Below, piece by piece: positions 7,800 to 15,264 of a DNA stretch of 37,628 nucleotides. Location: contig DFMV01000057.1 of assembly GCA_002375765.1 (NCBI GenBank), forward strand, positions 5,580-43,207, written 5' to 3'. The DNA comes from Rhizobiales bacterium UBA3584. Its GTDB lineage: Bacteria > Pseudomonadota > Alphaproteobacteria > Rhizobiales > Devosiaceae. Both the position numbers and the translations under genes were made by a program. The stretch's first letter is position 1; every line of letters begins with the position of its first letter. The notes below the pieces were generated by a model, which was given only the letters and a program-made list of their open reading frames with translations, had not been told where the DNA came from and searched no databases.

Positions 7800-10124
7800 A
7801 TGGCACCGATTCAGTTAGGGTTATTTCTCTTGGTTGCGCCTTCCCAACAGATGTTCGCAATTGCCCCGGCTCAGGGAAAGCCCTCCTTGAGCCGCGCACA
7901 ATTGCGTCTTCTGGTCGGCAAGGCGCGCTGGCTGCACGTGGCCGCCGATGCCGGGCTCGCAGTAGCACCCACTATCGCCATCACCCGGACGGCGTGGGAT
8001 GCGCTCCAGGCCGAGCGCAAGACCGGGACCGACACGCTGCGCAAGGTCTGGGTCACCACTCTCTTCAAGCTGGTAACACCGGGCAAACAGCCGCCGGAGC
8101 TGGTCGTTCGCACCTCTGCCCCGCGCCATATCGCCGGCCTCCAGCCCGCGCGCACGGGGTTGTCAGCGCCTGCCAACGAACTTGAAGCCGTCGATCCGCA
8201 CCGCGCCATGGGAAAGGCCATCAATGCCGCTTTTGCCAGCTACGGCCCACCTCTCGCTGGTTGGGCCAGCGAGGCCGAACGCGAGGCGCGTGACAGTCAG
8301 ATCGTCATTGTCCAGGCGACGGTCAGCGGCCGGATCGAACATTTTCTCTCGCGCAACACGACGACGGGTCGACTTGGCCCGGTCGCAATGCCGGGCGAGC
8401 CGCTACCCAAATTGCCTGTAAGCACCGCAAAGCTGATTGAAACCATCGACGCTGCTTCGGGCCAGCACATGGCCTGCGTTGTATCGATCGAGGGCAATGT
8501 CGCCCGGCTGGTTTCCGCCCGGCCGGTTCAGGTCAGCGCCGGGGCGCAGCTCGAGGCGGCGGTGGAACGGGTCGACGCCAAGGTCTGGATGCCCGCCGAA
8601 GCGGTGAGGCGCTTTAATCCCACCCAACTCTCCCAATTGCTTCATCCGCGCCTGACCGATGATCATCGGGCAGTCGCAATTGCATCGGGCCTCGGCGTTT
8701 CACCCGGCGCCGCGAGCGGGGAAATCGTCTTTACCCCCGACGATGCCGCGCGTTGCCGCGCGCGCGGGCGCCATTGCATCCTGGTGGTCATGGAAACCGG
8801 CCCGGGCGATATCGAGGGCATGAAAGCCGCCACCGGGTTCGTCACCGCTCGGGGCGGAATGACCAGCCACGCCGCTGTCGTGGCCCGAATAACCGGAAAG
8901 CCTTGTGTTGCCGGCCTGCGGATCTTGCAGATCGATGCCGAAAACGGCACCTGCAAGATCGGCGATCAGACGTTCACGACCGGCCAGCGCATCACCATCG
9001 ATGGGTCCGAGGGCGCGATTTACGAAGGCGCTTTACCGCTTTCCCGTCCCCATATCGGCGGGGCGCTTTCGCGGCTATTGGACTGGGCTGACGACAGCCG
9101 CACGATTGCCGTCAGGACAAATGCCGAAACCATAGAGGCCGCCCGGACGGCCCTGAGCTTCGGTGCCGAAGGAATCGGGCTGGCGCGTTCCGAACACATG
9201 TTTTTTTCCGGCGAGCGCATGCGGGCTCTCCGCCGCCTGATCCTGTCTGAAAACGAGCAGGATCGCGCCACTGCCCTTGAGGGACTGGTCGATTATCAGG
9301 CGGCCGATTACGCCGCACTGTTCCAGACAATGCAGAACAAGCCCGTCAACGTGCGCCTCTTCGATCCGCCCCTGCACGAATTTCTGCCGCGCAGCGAAGA
9401 CGATATCGAAGATACCGCCGAGGCGTTGGGCCTCTCGCTCAAGGCGCTCAAGGCGCGTTTGCAGCGCCTCGATGAGGTCAATCCCATGCTCGGCCATCGC
9501 GGTGTGCGGCTGGTCATCACCTATCCCGAAATTCTTGCCATGCAGGTGCGGGCCCTGGTGGCCGGCGTCGAAGCGGCCATGGACAATCAGGATCTGCCGG
9601 TCAATCTTGAGATCATGGTGCCCTTCGTCACATCGGCCCGGGAGGTCGCCTGGGTCAAATCTCGCATCATGGATATCGTGGGCAATGCGCCGGTCTTCCA
9701 GCGCGGTGCCAATCTGGCGTTCGGCACCATGATCGAATTGCCCCGCGCATGCCTGAGGGCGGGAGACATCGCCAAAGAAGTCGATTTCATTTCCTTTGGC
9801 ACCAACGACCTCACCCAGACGACCTATGGCATCTCCCGCGATGACGCGCCGGCCTTTCTCGCGACATATCATCGCCGGGGGCTCTATGATGTCGACCCGT
9901 TCGTCACCATCGATCAGCGCGGCGTGGGCGAATTGATCCGCATCGCCATCGAGCGGGGCAGGGCGGTCAATCCGCATTTGAAGGTCGGCATCTGCGGCGA
10001 ACACGCCGGCGAAACCAATTCGCTGCGGTTTTTTTCCGGGCTGGACATCGATTATGTCAGCTGCTCGCCCTATCGCGTGCCGGTGGCGCGTATGGTTCTG
10101 GCACAGTCGGACAACGCCAGTTAA
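7800..10124 (+). CDS. PPDK-like PEP-utilising protein with degenerate ATP-grasp half
   Basis: A 774-residue homologue of pyruvate phosphate dikinase. The central swivelling domain carries the phospho-histidine at H357 ([12 protein letters not shown]). The C-terminal PEP/pyruvate barrel keeps R463, R519, E646, N669 and C732 (ICGEHAG). Their spacing matches H455, R561, R617, E745, N768 and C831 of the Clostridium symbiosum enzyme to within one residue. The N-terminal half is about 98 residues shorter than normal. A remnant of the ATP-grasp start is visible ([19 protein letters not shown]41; VVRTSA, R104). The segment matching the usual DIEFTIE...LQTR block reads ACVVSIEG...LVSAR, without its acidic pair or Gln. 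The start is the ATG at 7800 after a family A repeat. ATP use is doubtful. In rhizobia a full-length ppdK often sits near glyS, so this may be the orthologous locus. Confidence 0.85.
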   Translation: MAPIQLGLFLLVAPSQQMFAIAPAQGKPSLSRAQLRLLVGKARWLHVAADAGLAVAPTIAITRTAWDALQAERKTGTDTLRKVWVTTLFKLVTPGKQPPELVVRTSAPRHIAGLQPARTGLSAPANELEAVDPHRAMGKAINAAFASYGPPLAGWASEAEREARDSQIVIVQATVSGRIEHFLSRNTTTGRLGPVAMPGEPLPKLPVSTAKLIETIDAASGQHMACVVSIEGNVARLVSARPVQVSAGAQLEAAVERVDAKVWMPAEAVRRFNPTQLSQLLHPRLTDDHRAVAIASGLGVSPGAASGEIVFTPDDAARCRARGRHCILVVMETGPGDIEGMKAATGFVTARGGMTSHAAVVARITGKPCVAGLRILQIDAENGTCKIGDQTFTTGQRITIDGSEGAIYEGALPLSRPHIGGALSRLLDWADDSRTIAVRTNAETIEAARTALSFGAEGIGLARSEHMFFSGERMRALRRLILSENEQDRATALEGLVDYQAADYAALFQTMQNKPVNVRLFDPPLHEFLPRSEDDIEDTAEALGLSLKALKARLQRLDEVNPMLGHRGVRLVITYPEILAMQVRALVAGVEAAMDNQDLPVNLEIMVPFVTSAREVAWVKSRIMDIVGNAPVFQRGANLAFGTMIELPRACLRAGDIAKEVDFISFGTNDLTQTTYGISRDDAPAFLATYHRRGLYDVDPFVTIDQRGVGELIRIAIERGRAVNPHLKVGICGEHAGETNSLRFFSGLDIDYVSCSPYRVPVARMVLAQSDNAS

Positions 10125-10446
10125 CCATCGAAGCTTCCTGATAATGCCTTGGCGTTGCCGCAATCTGAACTTTTCCGTGCCAATTTACCCGTGTTTACAC
10201 CTTCATAACCCTAATCAACGATCATCGGGATTGTCGGCATTTGATCGGCTTGGTGTTGCACTTGTGCATCGCATGCCAGACCGGTCGGATCGACACCGGA
10301 ACGATGGCGTATTTTTCATCACGGGTTCCGGTGCTCGGCTGGGAGTGCTTCCAGCAAAAGTGGTTTCCACTTTTGCGGTTCGGAAGCGCGACGAGGCCGG
10401 GACGTAAGGCCGGCGGGTCAGTGTTGTGGCGTAGAAAAGCGTTAGT
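10125..10446. other. 322-bp gap between PPDK-like and cell-wall hydrolase genes
   Basis: No convincing gene. The first 100 bases are AT-richer (TTACCCGTGTTTACACCTTC and similar) and could hold a promoter, but no clear -35/-10 pair stands out. One family A repeat occupies 10343-10391, and a GC-rich stretch (GGCCGGGACGTAAGGCCGGC) follows. There is no strong Shine-Dalgarno before the hydrolase ATG. Confidence 0.6.
10343..10391. repeat. Family A palindromic repeat, copy 2
   Basis: The most regular copy. The inner stem is GCAAAAGTGG/CCACTTTTGC (10 bp) with a TTT loop. The outer stem is GTGCTTCC/GGAAGCGC with one G-T pair. It lies upstream of the cell-wall hydrolase gene. Confidence 0.88.
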
Positions 10447-11481
10447 ATGGCGTATGGGATCTCCCCGGTGCGTGCCAACCCGGCGCGTGCCTCGCGAAAA
10501 GTTTTGAAAGCTCTAGGGGCACTGACGCTCAGTGTCGTTGCTTATGGCTTTGCGGTCCCCGGGACCGGTGGCTTCCGCGCCGTCGATCCCGCAACCGAAC
10601 TTCCCCCAACCCCGATGGCGTCTCTCGATTTCGAGGGCGACCAGCCCGTCATCTCCGGCACGGTGGCTCCGCTTTTCCAGTCCGCGATGTTCTCGGGCCC
10701 CAACAGAACCGACAAGACCGACAGGGCGCGTCCCGAGGTCAATCTTGTTGCCTTTTCCCAGGCCTTTGATGCGGTGCGGCTCTCGATTGCATCGGCCCGT
10801 TCCGCTGGTGATCCCTACACCACCCAGCAATCGGGCGTTATGGTTGCCGAGGGTGATGAGGTTGAGAGCGAGGGGCCACGCATTTCCGTCGCCTCGATCG
10901 ATCCCGACATGGTCAACTCATCTGGTCTGGCCGCCATCGACGCTATTTCCGAACAGGCGGATCGGGACCCCAATATCCCGAGCCCGGTCGGCGTTCCCGA
11001 AACGCTGGCCTATGGCCGCGCCAATACCCCGGCCACCGAGTTCACCGTCAGCCACACCTATTCCGAGCGTGAACAGTGGTGCATGGCGACGGGCATCTAT
11101 TTTGAGGCGCGCGGCGAAAGCTATCGCGGCCAGGTCGCCGTCGCCCAGGTCATCATGAATCGCGTGGCTCACCCCAACTATCCCGACACCATCTGTGGAG
11201 TGGTCTATCAGAACCAGCATCGCCGCAATGCATGCCAGTTCTCATTTGCATGCGATGGCAAGACCAACGTCAACCGCACTTCGGAAGTGGCGGCCTGGGA
11301 TCTCGCGCAGTCCATCACCCAGGAAGTGCTCAACGAGGAAATCTATCTGACCGAGGTCGCCGACGCGACACACTACCACGCGACCTATGTCCGCCCGGCA
11401 TGGGCGCGCAACATGGACAAGCTGGCCCAGGTCGGATTGCACGTCTTTTACAGGTTCAAGCCGGGCTGGCGGTTTGGCTAA
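10447..11481 (+). CDS. SleB-type cell wall hydrolase (Hydrolase_2 domain)
   Basis: A 344-residue peptidoglycan hydrolase of the SleB/CwlJ fold. A basic N-terminus and hydrophobic segment (about 20-38) indicate export or membrane anchoring. Residues 45-200 are low-complexity and probably disordered. The catalytic domain spans about 205-337: WCMATGIYFEARGE (candidate catalytic Glu at 220), AVAQVIMNRV (231-240), the cysteine-containing TICGVVYQ...ACQFSFACDG, and HYHATYVRPAWA (309-320). The family cleaves glycan strands and is common in Rhizobiales, where its role is thought to be wall remodelling since these bacteria do not sporulate. The start is the ATG at 10447, which has a poor ribosome binding site; a later start would cut the export segment. 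Confidence 0.87.
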   Translation: MAYGISPVRANPARASRKVLKALGALTLSVVAYGFAVPGTGGFRAVDPATELPPTPMASLDFEGDQPVISGTVAPLFQSAMFSGPNRTDKTDRARPEVNLVAFSQAFDAVRLSIASARSAGDPYTTQQSGVMVAEGDEVESEGPRISVASIDPDMVNSSGLAAIDAISEQADRDPNIPSPVGVPETLAYGRANTPATEFTVSHTYSEREQWCMATGIYFEARGESYRGQVAVAQVIMNRVAHPNYPDTICGVVYQNQHRRNACQFSFACDGKTNVNRTSEVAAWDLAQSITQEVLNEEIYLTEVADATHYHATYVRPAWARNMDKLAQVGLHVFYRFKPGWRFG

Positions 11482-11483
11482 CC

Positions 11484-11534
11484 AGAGCGTTTCCAGACCA
11501 AGTGGGGAACCGGTTGTCCGGTTCGGATAACGCT
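11484..11534. repeat. Family A-related palindromic repeat, copy 3
   Basis: A diverged copy starting two bases after the hydrolase stop. The outer stem AGCGTT/AACGCT is perfect and keeps TTCCAG and GGTTCGG. The interior contains AACCGGTT in place of the GCAAAAGT stem. It lies between convergent genes, so it may act as a terminator for both. Confidence 0.75.
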
Positions 11535-11545
11535 ACAAAATCAGC

Positions 11546-12100
11546 CTAATACGTCCGGTAGCAGGAAACAAACGACCCGCTGGCCGAGCACGAACGCACC
11601 CCCCGGTCCGAAACGTTGTTGACCACCACATTTCCGCTGACCGGATTGCGGCCAACCGACAGGATCATGAAGCTCGATCCCTGGGGCCAAAGGCTATAGC
11701 CGTGGTAGTGTCGGGGTTCGTCGTAAACCCGGTTTACCTCTATCCCCGGATAAAGCACATGCGGCGAAACCAGTCCGTCGCTCGAATAGGTGCCGCTTGT
11801 GGTCGTCGCGATATTGACGTCGCGCACATGCCCATAACCCACCTTGCGCACGATGGACGACGAAATTGGCTCCAGCGAAACCTGATCCGCATAAGCGATT
11901 TCGTATTGCCGGTCGTAGAACTTCACCAGCGTAGTCAGTGGGGGCGGCTCGTGGCTGACCAGCCCGTCGGCGCGTGCCGGCGATACTGTGGCCAGCCCGG
12001 CTCCGAAAATTCCGGCCAGAAACAGGGCAGCCGCAACGCCGGCCCGATAGCGTAGCGCGATGCTCCTGCGGGGGCGGTTGTGGGATCGGTCAAAGCGCAT
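11546..12100 (-). CDS. Exported protein of unknown function
   Basis: 184 residues with a signal peptide: an arginine-rich N-region (1-19), a hydrophobic core (about 20-38), then VSPARA-DG, with predicted cleavage after Ala44. The mature part is about 140 residues. It is rich in Ser, Val and Tyr with little helix-like pattern, so a small beta-rich periplasmic protein is likely. Two cysteines near the C-terminus (RSCSASGSFVSCYRTY) are close enough to form a disulfide. I do not recognise the family. CCGGAGAGACGTTC precedes the ATG and gives a good ribosome binding site. The upstream 140 bp is AT-rich, so it has its own promoter space. Confidence 0.75.
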   Translation of the reverse strand: MRFDRSHNRPRRSIALRYRAGVAAALFLAGIFGAGLATVSPARADGLVSHEPPPLTTLVKFYDRQYEIAYADQVSLEPISSSIVRKVGYGHVRDVNIATTTSGTYSSDGLVSPHVLYPGIEVNRVYDEPRHYHGYSLWPQGSSFMILSVGRNPVSGNVVVNNVSDRGVRSCSASGSFVSCYRTY

Positions 12101-12239
12101 GAACGTCTCTCCGGTTACGGCGTCTTAACGCTTTATCAACCTTTCCGATCCGTTAACGCAAAGCCTCATGCACTAAAGGGTTAATAGGTAAAATGAGAAT
12201 AAAATTTTAGCGATTACAGAGAGTTAGGCGCATTTGGGC

Positions 12240-12842
12240 TTAAGTGCCCAGGCTCTCGAACACATCCACGAAATGGTCGTGGGCCTGTTGGGTCGGCCAT
12301 GGCCGGATCAGCCGCTCAAAGCCCGGAAGATCGAACCCTGCAAGTGTCGGTTCTCCAAAGAACTTCCGTGCTTCGTCGGGGGCAAAGCCGGCCAGATTGA
12401 CCGCCTCGAAGAACGCCGCCTCCCGATCAGCCCGCTTGATCAGCTTTGTCAGGGCCGCCGGCGCGATGGCTGGCAAGCCGAACCGGACATGGATAGCCCC
12501 AAGCAGGCGCGCCTCCACCTCGCGATAATTGCCGCCCATGGCAGCCTTGAAAGGGGAGATGATATCGCCCATCACATATTCGGGCGCGTCATGGAGCAGG
12601 GCATAGAGCCGCCCCTTGTCATCGATCTCTGGATCCATGGCCGAAGCGATCTCGAGCACCAGCACCGAATGCTGAGCCACCGAAAATGCGTAATCGCCCT
12701 TGGTCTGCCCGTTCCACCGCGCCACGCGCGCCAGCCCGTGCGCAATGTCGGATAGTTCCACATCGATGGGGGAAGGGTCCAAAAGATCGAGGCGACGCCC
12801 CGAAAGCATGCGCTGCCAGGCGCGGGATTGTGCGCGTGCCAT
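12240..12842 (-). CDS. HD-domain phosphohydrolase (YfbR-like)
   Basis: A 200-residue HD-superfamily protein. The metal ligands are visible in order: H35 (DIAHGL), H58 (VAQHSV), the H84-D85 pair (LLHDAPEYVMGD) and D139 (KRADREAAF). This pattern matches the YfbR 5'-deoxynucleotidase branch, which removes phosphate from dNMPs, but nucleotide preference cannot be told from sequence. It is transcribed on the minus strand downstream of ygfZ, separated by a hairpin and a family A repeat, so it probably has its own promoter. The ATG at 12842 is the only sensible start. Confidence 0.88.
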   Translation of the reverse strand: MARAQSRAWQRMLSGRRLDLLDPSPIDVELSDIAHGLARVARWNGQTKGDYAFSVAQHSVLVLEIASAMDPEIDDKGRLYALLHDAPEYVMGDIISPFKAAMGGNYREVEARLLGAIHVRFGLPAIAPAALTKLIKRADREAAFFEAVNLAGFAPDEARKFFGEPTLAGFDLPGFERLIRPWPTQQAHDHFVDVFESLGT

Positions 12843-12864
12843 TGCCCTCGGTCCTGCCTTTCAA

Positions 12865-12913
12865 GAGTGCTTCCAGGATAAGTGGAATGCACTTATCCGG
12901 TTCGGAAGCGCGA
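12865..12913. repeat. Family A palindromic repeat, copy 4
   Basis: Keeps the outer arms of copy 2 (GAGTGCTTCCAG and CGGTTCGGAAGCGCGA) but has a different inner stem, GGATAAGTG/CACTTATCC, with a 5-nt GAATG loop. The two arms have changed together. It lies just upstream of the HD gene start. Confidence 0.88.
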
Positions 12914-12925
12914 TTAAACAAGGAC

Positions 12926-12966
12926 TAGATCGCTTCATCGTTTCCACGAAACGGTGAAGTGATCTA
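12926..12966 (-). terminator. Long hairpin containing the ygfZ stop codon
   Basis: Two 19-base arms (12926-12944 and 12948-12966) pair along their whole length, with two G-T wobbles and a 3-nt loop (CAC). On the minus strand the hairpin starts with the TAG stop of ygfZ, so it forms right at the end of that mRNA. No long T-run follows. It may also be a repeat element that supplied the stop codon. Confidence 0.7.
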
Positions 12967-13794
12967 ATCGTCTTCGGAATCGCCGCCCGGCGCTGCAAAA
13001 CCGTAGCGCGCCCATTCGGGCAGGGCAAGCGAGACAGGTGCGCCGGCAACGCTTGCTCCCTCGCCATCGGTAATCTTGTCGATCCGCGCAATACCGACAG
13101 CCCTGCCATCGACAACGCTGCCGATCGTGCCGACGTTCTTGCCTCCTATCATCACCGCATCGCCGCGCTCACCCGCCGAAATGTCCGACACGATCACCGG
13201 CCGCCGCCGCGCCGTACCGCGATGCTGCATACGCGACACCACCTCCTGGCCCACATAGCAGCCCTTTTTGAAATCGACCCCGCCCAGATGATCCATACCG
13301 ATATCGTGCGGAAAAGCGTCCTCGGTTGGAAAGTCCGGTCCCATCTCGGCAATACCCGCCACAATGCGTGCCTTAGCTTGGCCGGTACCTTCGACCCAAT
13401 CGTCAGACTCGGCCAGAGGGGCAATTACGCGATATCCCAGTCCTTCGTGGCGCCCATCGCGATGGACGATCCCAATCTGGGGCGCCTCAGCCGACCACCC
13501 GACCGCATGGGTCTCGGCCAGAACTTCGATGTCCATTTTGGCCCGCAGCCGATACATCTTCATGCGCTTGAAGAAATTCTCTGCCACCGAAGCCGGCACA
13601 TCGAGCCAGTGAGCGCCATCAGCCCACCCGATTAGCCCCTCGGCGAGCAACTTGCCCTGCGGAGCCAGGAGCGCGAACCAGCGTGCCGTGCCATCCTCGA
13701 GCACCGGAGGTGTCAGGACATCATGGAGGAGATGGGTCGCATCCGGCCCCGAAATTTTGAAGGCCACCCGGTCGGCGCGCTTTTCGATTGTCAT
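12964..13794 (-). CDS. ygfZ: Folate-binding Fe-S cluster repair protein YgfZ
   Basis: A 276-residue member of the YgfZ/GcvT-like family, tetrahydrofolate-binding proteins that help make or repair Fe-S enzymes. The signature K-G-C-Y-x-G-Q-E is present as KKGCYVGQEVVSRMQHRG, with the key Cys at 179. The N-terminal GcvT-type fold starts at VAFKISGPDATHLLHD. The ATG at 13794 gives the family N-terminus, with AAGG upstream; the longer open frame to 14409 runs antisense through the dihydroorotase gene and is not coding. It is divergent from pyrC with a 72-bp gap. Its TAG stop lies inside a long hairpin. Confidence 0.93.
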   Translation of the reverse strand: MTIEKRADRVAFKISGPDATHLLHDVLTPPVLEDGTARWFALLAPQGKLLAEGLIGWADGAHWLDVPASVAENFFKRMKMYRLRAKMDIEVLAETHAVGWSAEAPQIGIVHRDGRHEGLGYRVIAPLAESDDWVEGTGQAKARIVAGIAEMGPDFPTEDAFPHDIGMDHLGGVDFKKGCYVGQEVVSRMQHRGTARRRPVIVSDISAGERGDAVMIGGKNVGTIGSVVDGRAVGIARIDKITDGEGASVAGAPVSLALPEWARYGFAAPGGDSEDD

Positions 13795-13866
13795 ATGCTG
13801 CCCTTGCCTTGTTCCTGTGCCATCCGTTAAACCCGCCCCATTCAGTCGCCGAGCCGGAGGTATGCC

Positions 13867-15204
13867 ATGAGTCGCCACTTCGATACGATTTTCAGAGGCG
13901 GCACGCTGGCCAATCACGACGGCATAGGTAGCGCTGATATCGGGATCATCAAGGGGCGCATCGCTGCCATTGGCTCGCTTCTGTCCGACACCGCCGATAA
14001 CGATGTCGATTGCACGGGCCTTACCATCCTTCCTGGTGTCATCGATACCCAGGTCCATTTCCGCGAACCTGGTCTCGACCACAAGGAGGACCTTCAGTCC
14101 GGCTCTCTGTCGGCCGTGATGGGCGGAGTAACCGGCGTTTTCGAAATGCCCAACACCAATCCGCTGACCACATCCCGCGAAACCTTCGAGGACAAGATCG
14201 CCCGCGCCACCGATCGCATGCATTGCGATTTCGCGTTCTATATCGGTGGTACCCGCGAAAACGTCGCCCAATTGCCCGAACTCGAACGACTGCCCGGCTG
14301 CGCTGGCGTAAAGGTCTTCATGGGCTCGTCGACCGGCTCGCTTCTGGTCGCCGACGATGACGGCGTCGAAGCGATCCTTTCGGCCATCTCCCGCCGCGCC
14401 GCCTTCCATTCAGAAGACGAATACCGGCTTGAAGACCGGAAAGGCTTCCGCGTCGAAGGTGACCCGTCCTCCCACCCTGTCTGGCGTGACCCGCAAGCAG
14501 CGCTCCAATGCACCGAACGCCTTGTGCGCATCGCGCGCAAGACCGGCAAACGCATTCATGTCCTTCACATTTCGACAAAAGAGGAAATTGCCTTCCTCGC
14601 CGATCACAAGGACGTCGCATCCGTCGAAGTCACCCCGCATCATCTGACGCTGGACGAAACCGCCTACACCCGGCTGGGAACCTACGCTCAGATGAACCCG
14701 CCGGTCCGTGACGCCGAGCATCGCGAAGGCATCTGGCTGGGCGTTGCCAACGGTGTTGCGGATATTCTCGGTTCCGATCACGCGCCCCATACGCGCGAGG
14801 AAAAGGAAAAGCCCTATCCGTCGTCACCATCGGGAATGACCGGCGTTCAAACCCTCGTGCCCATCATGCTCGATCACGTCAACGCCGGACGCCTCAGCCT
14901 GCAGCGCTTCGTCGATATGACCAGCCACGGCCCCAACCGGCTGTTCAACCTCGCCTGCAAGGGCAGGGTGGCGGTGGGCTACGACGCCGATCTCACCATC
15001 GTCGATATGAACCGCACCCAAACCATCACCAATGATTGGGTCGCTTCAAAAGCTGGCTGGACGCCCTATGATGGCGTTTCGGTCAAGGGCTGGCCGGTCG
15101 GCACCATCATCCGCGGCAACACCGTGATGTGGGATGGCGAACTGGTCACACCCGCCCAGGGTCAGCCCATCCGCTTTATGGAAACGCTTCGCCCAGAGCA
15201 TTGA
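13867..15204 (+). CDS. pyrC: Dihydroorotase, class I
   Basis: A 445-residue cyclic amidohydrolase that interconverts carbamoyl-aspartate and dihydroorotate in pyrimidine synthesis. The binuclear metal site is complete: H64 and R66 (DTQVHFREPG), the carbamylated lysine K149 (GVKVFMG), H181 (FHSEDE), H234 (HVLHIST) and D304 (ILGSDHAPH). Substrate-contact sequence MPNTNP is at 94-99. GGAGGT lies eight bases before the ATG. The nearest alternatives, allantoinase and hydantoinase, fit less well because MPNTNP and GSDHAPHTREEK are dihydroorotase-like. No aspartate carbamoyltransferase gene is near in this window. Confidence 0.92.
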   Translation: MSRHFDTIFRGGTLANHDGIGSADIGIIKGRIAAIGSLLSDTADNDVDCTGLTILPGVIDTQVHFREPGLDHKEDLQSGSLSAVMGGVTGVFEMPNTNPLTTSRETFEDKIARATDRMHCDFAFYIGGTRENVAQLPELERLPGCAGVKVFMGSSTGSLLVADDDGVEAILSAISRRAAFHSEDEYRLEDRKGFRVEGDPSSHPVWRDPQAALQCTERLVRIARKTGKRIHVLHISTKEEIAFLADHKDVASVEVTPHHLTLDETAYTRLGTYAQMNPPVRDAEHREGIWLGVANGVADILGSDHAPHTREEKEKPYPSSPSGMTGVQTLVPIMLDHVNAGRLSLQRFVDMTSHGPNRLFNLACKGRVAVGYDADLTIVDMNRTQTITNDWVASKAGWTPYDGVSVKGWPVGTIIRGNTVMWDGELVTPAQGQPIRFMETLRPEH

Positions 15205-15211
15205 GGTACTT

Positions 15212-15238
15212 GACCTCTCCCTTACCAAGGGAGAGGTC
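15212..15238. terminator. Bidirectional hairpin between pyrC and putA
   Basis: GACCTCTCCCTT (15212-15223) pairs perfectly with AAGGGAGAGGTC (15227-15238) around an ACC loop, giving a 12-bp stem. It sits midway between the convergent stops at 15204 and 15265. No U-tract follows on either strand. Confidence 0.75.
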
Positions 15239-15264
15239 GGTTGGCATTGGGCCCTAAAGAGCGC

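Noticed and set aside
13795..14409. Longer start for ygfZ, giving 481 residues.
   Set aside because: The extra part is antisense to dihydroorotase and does not resemble the family N-terminus.
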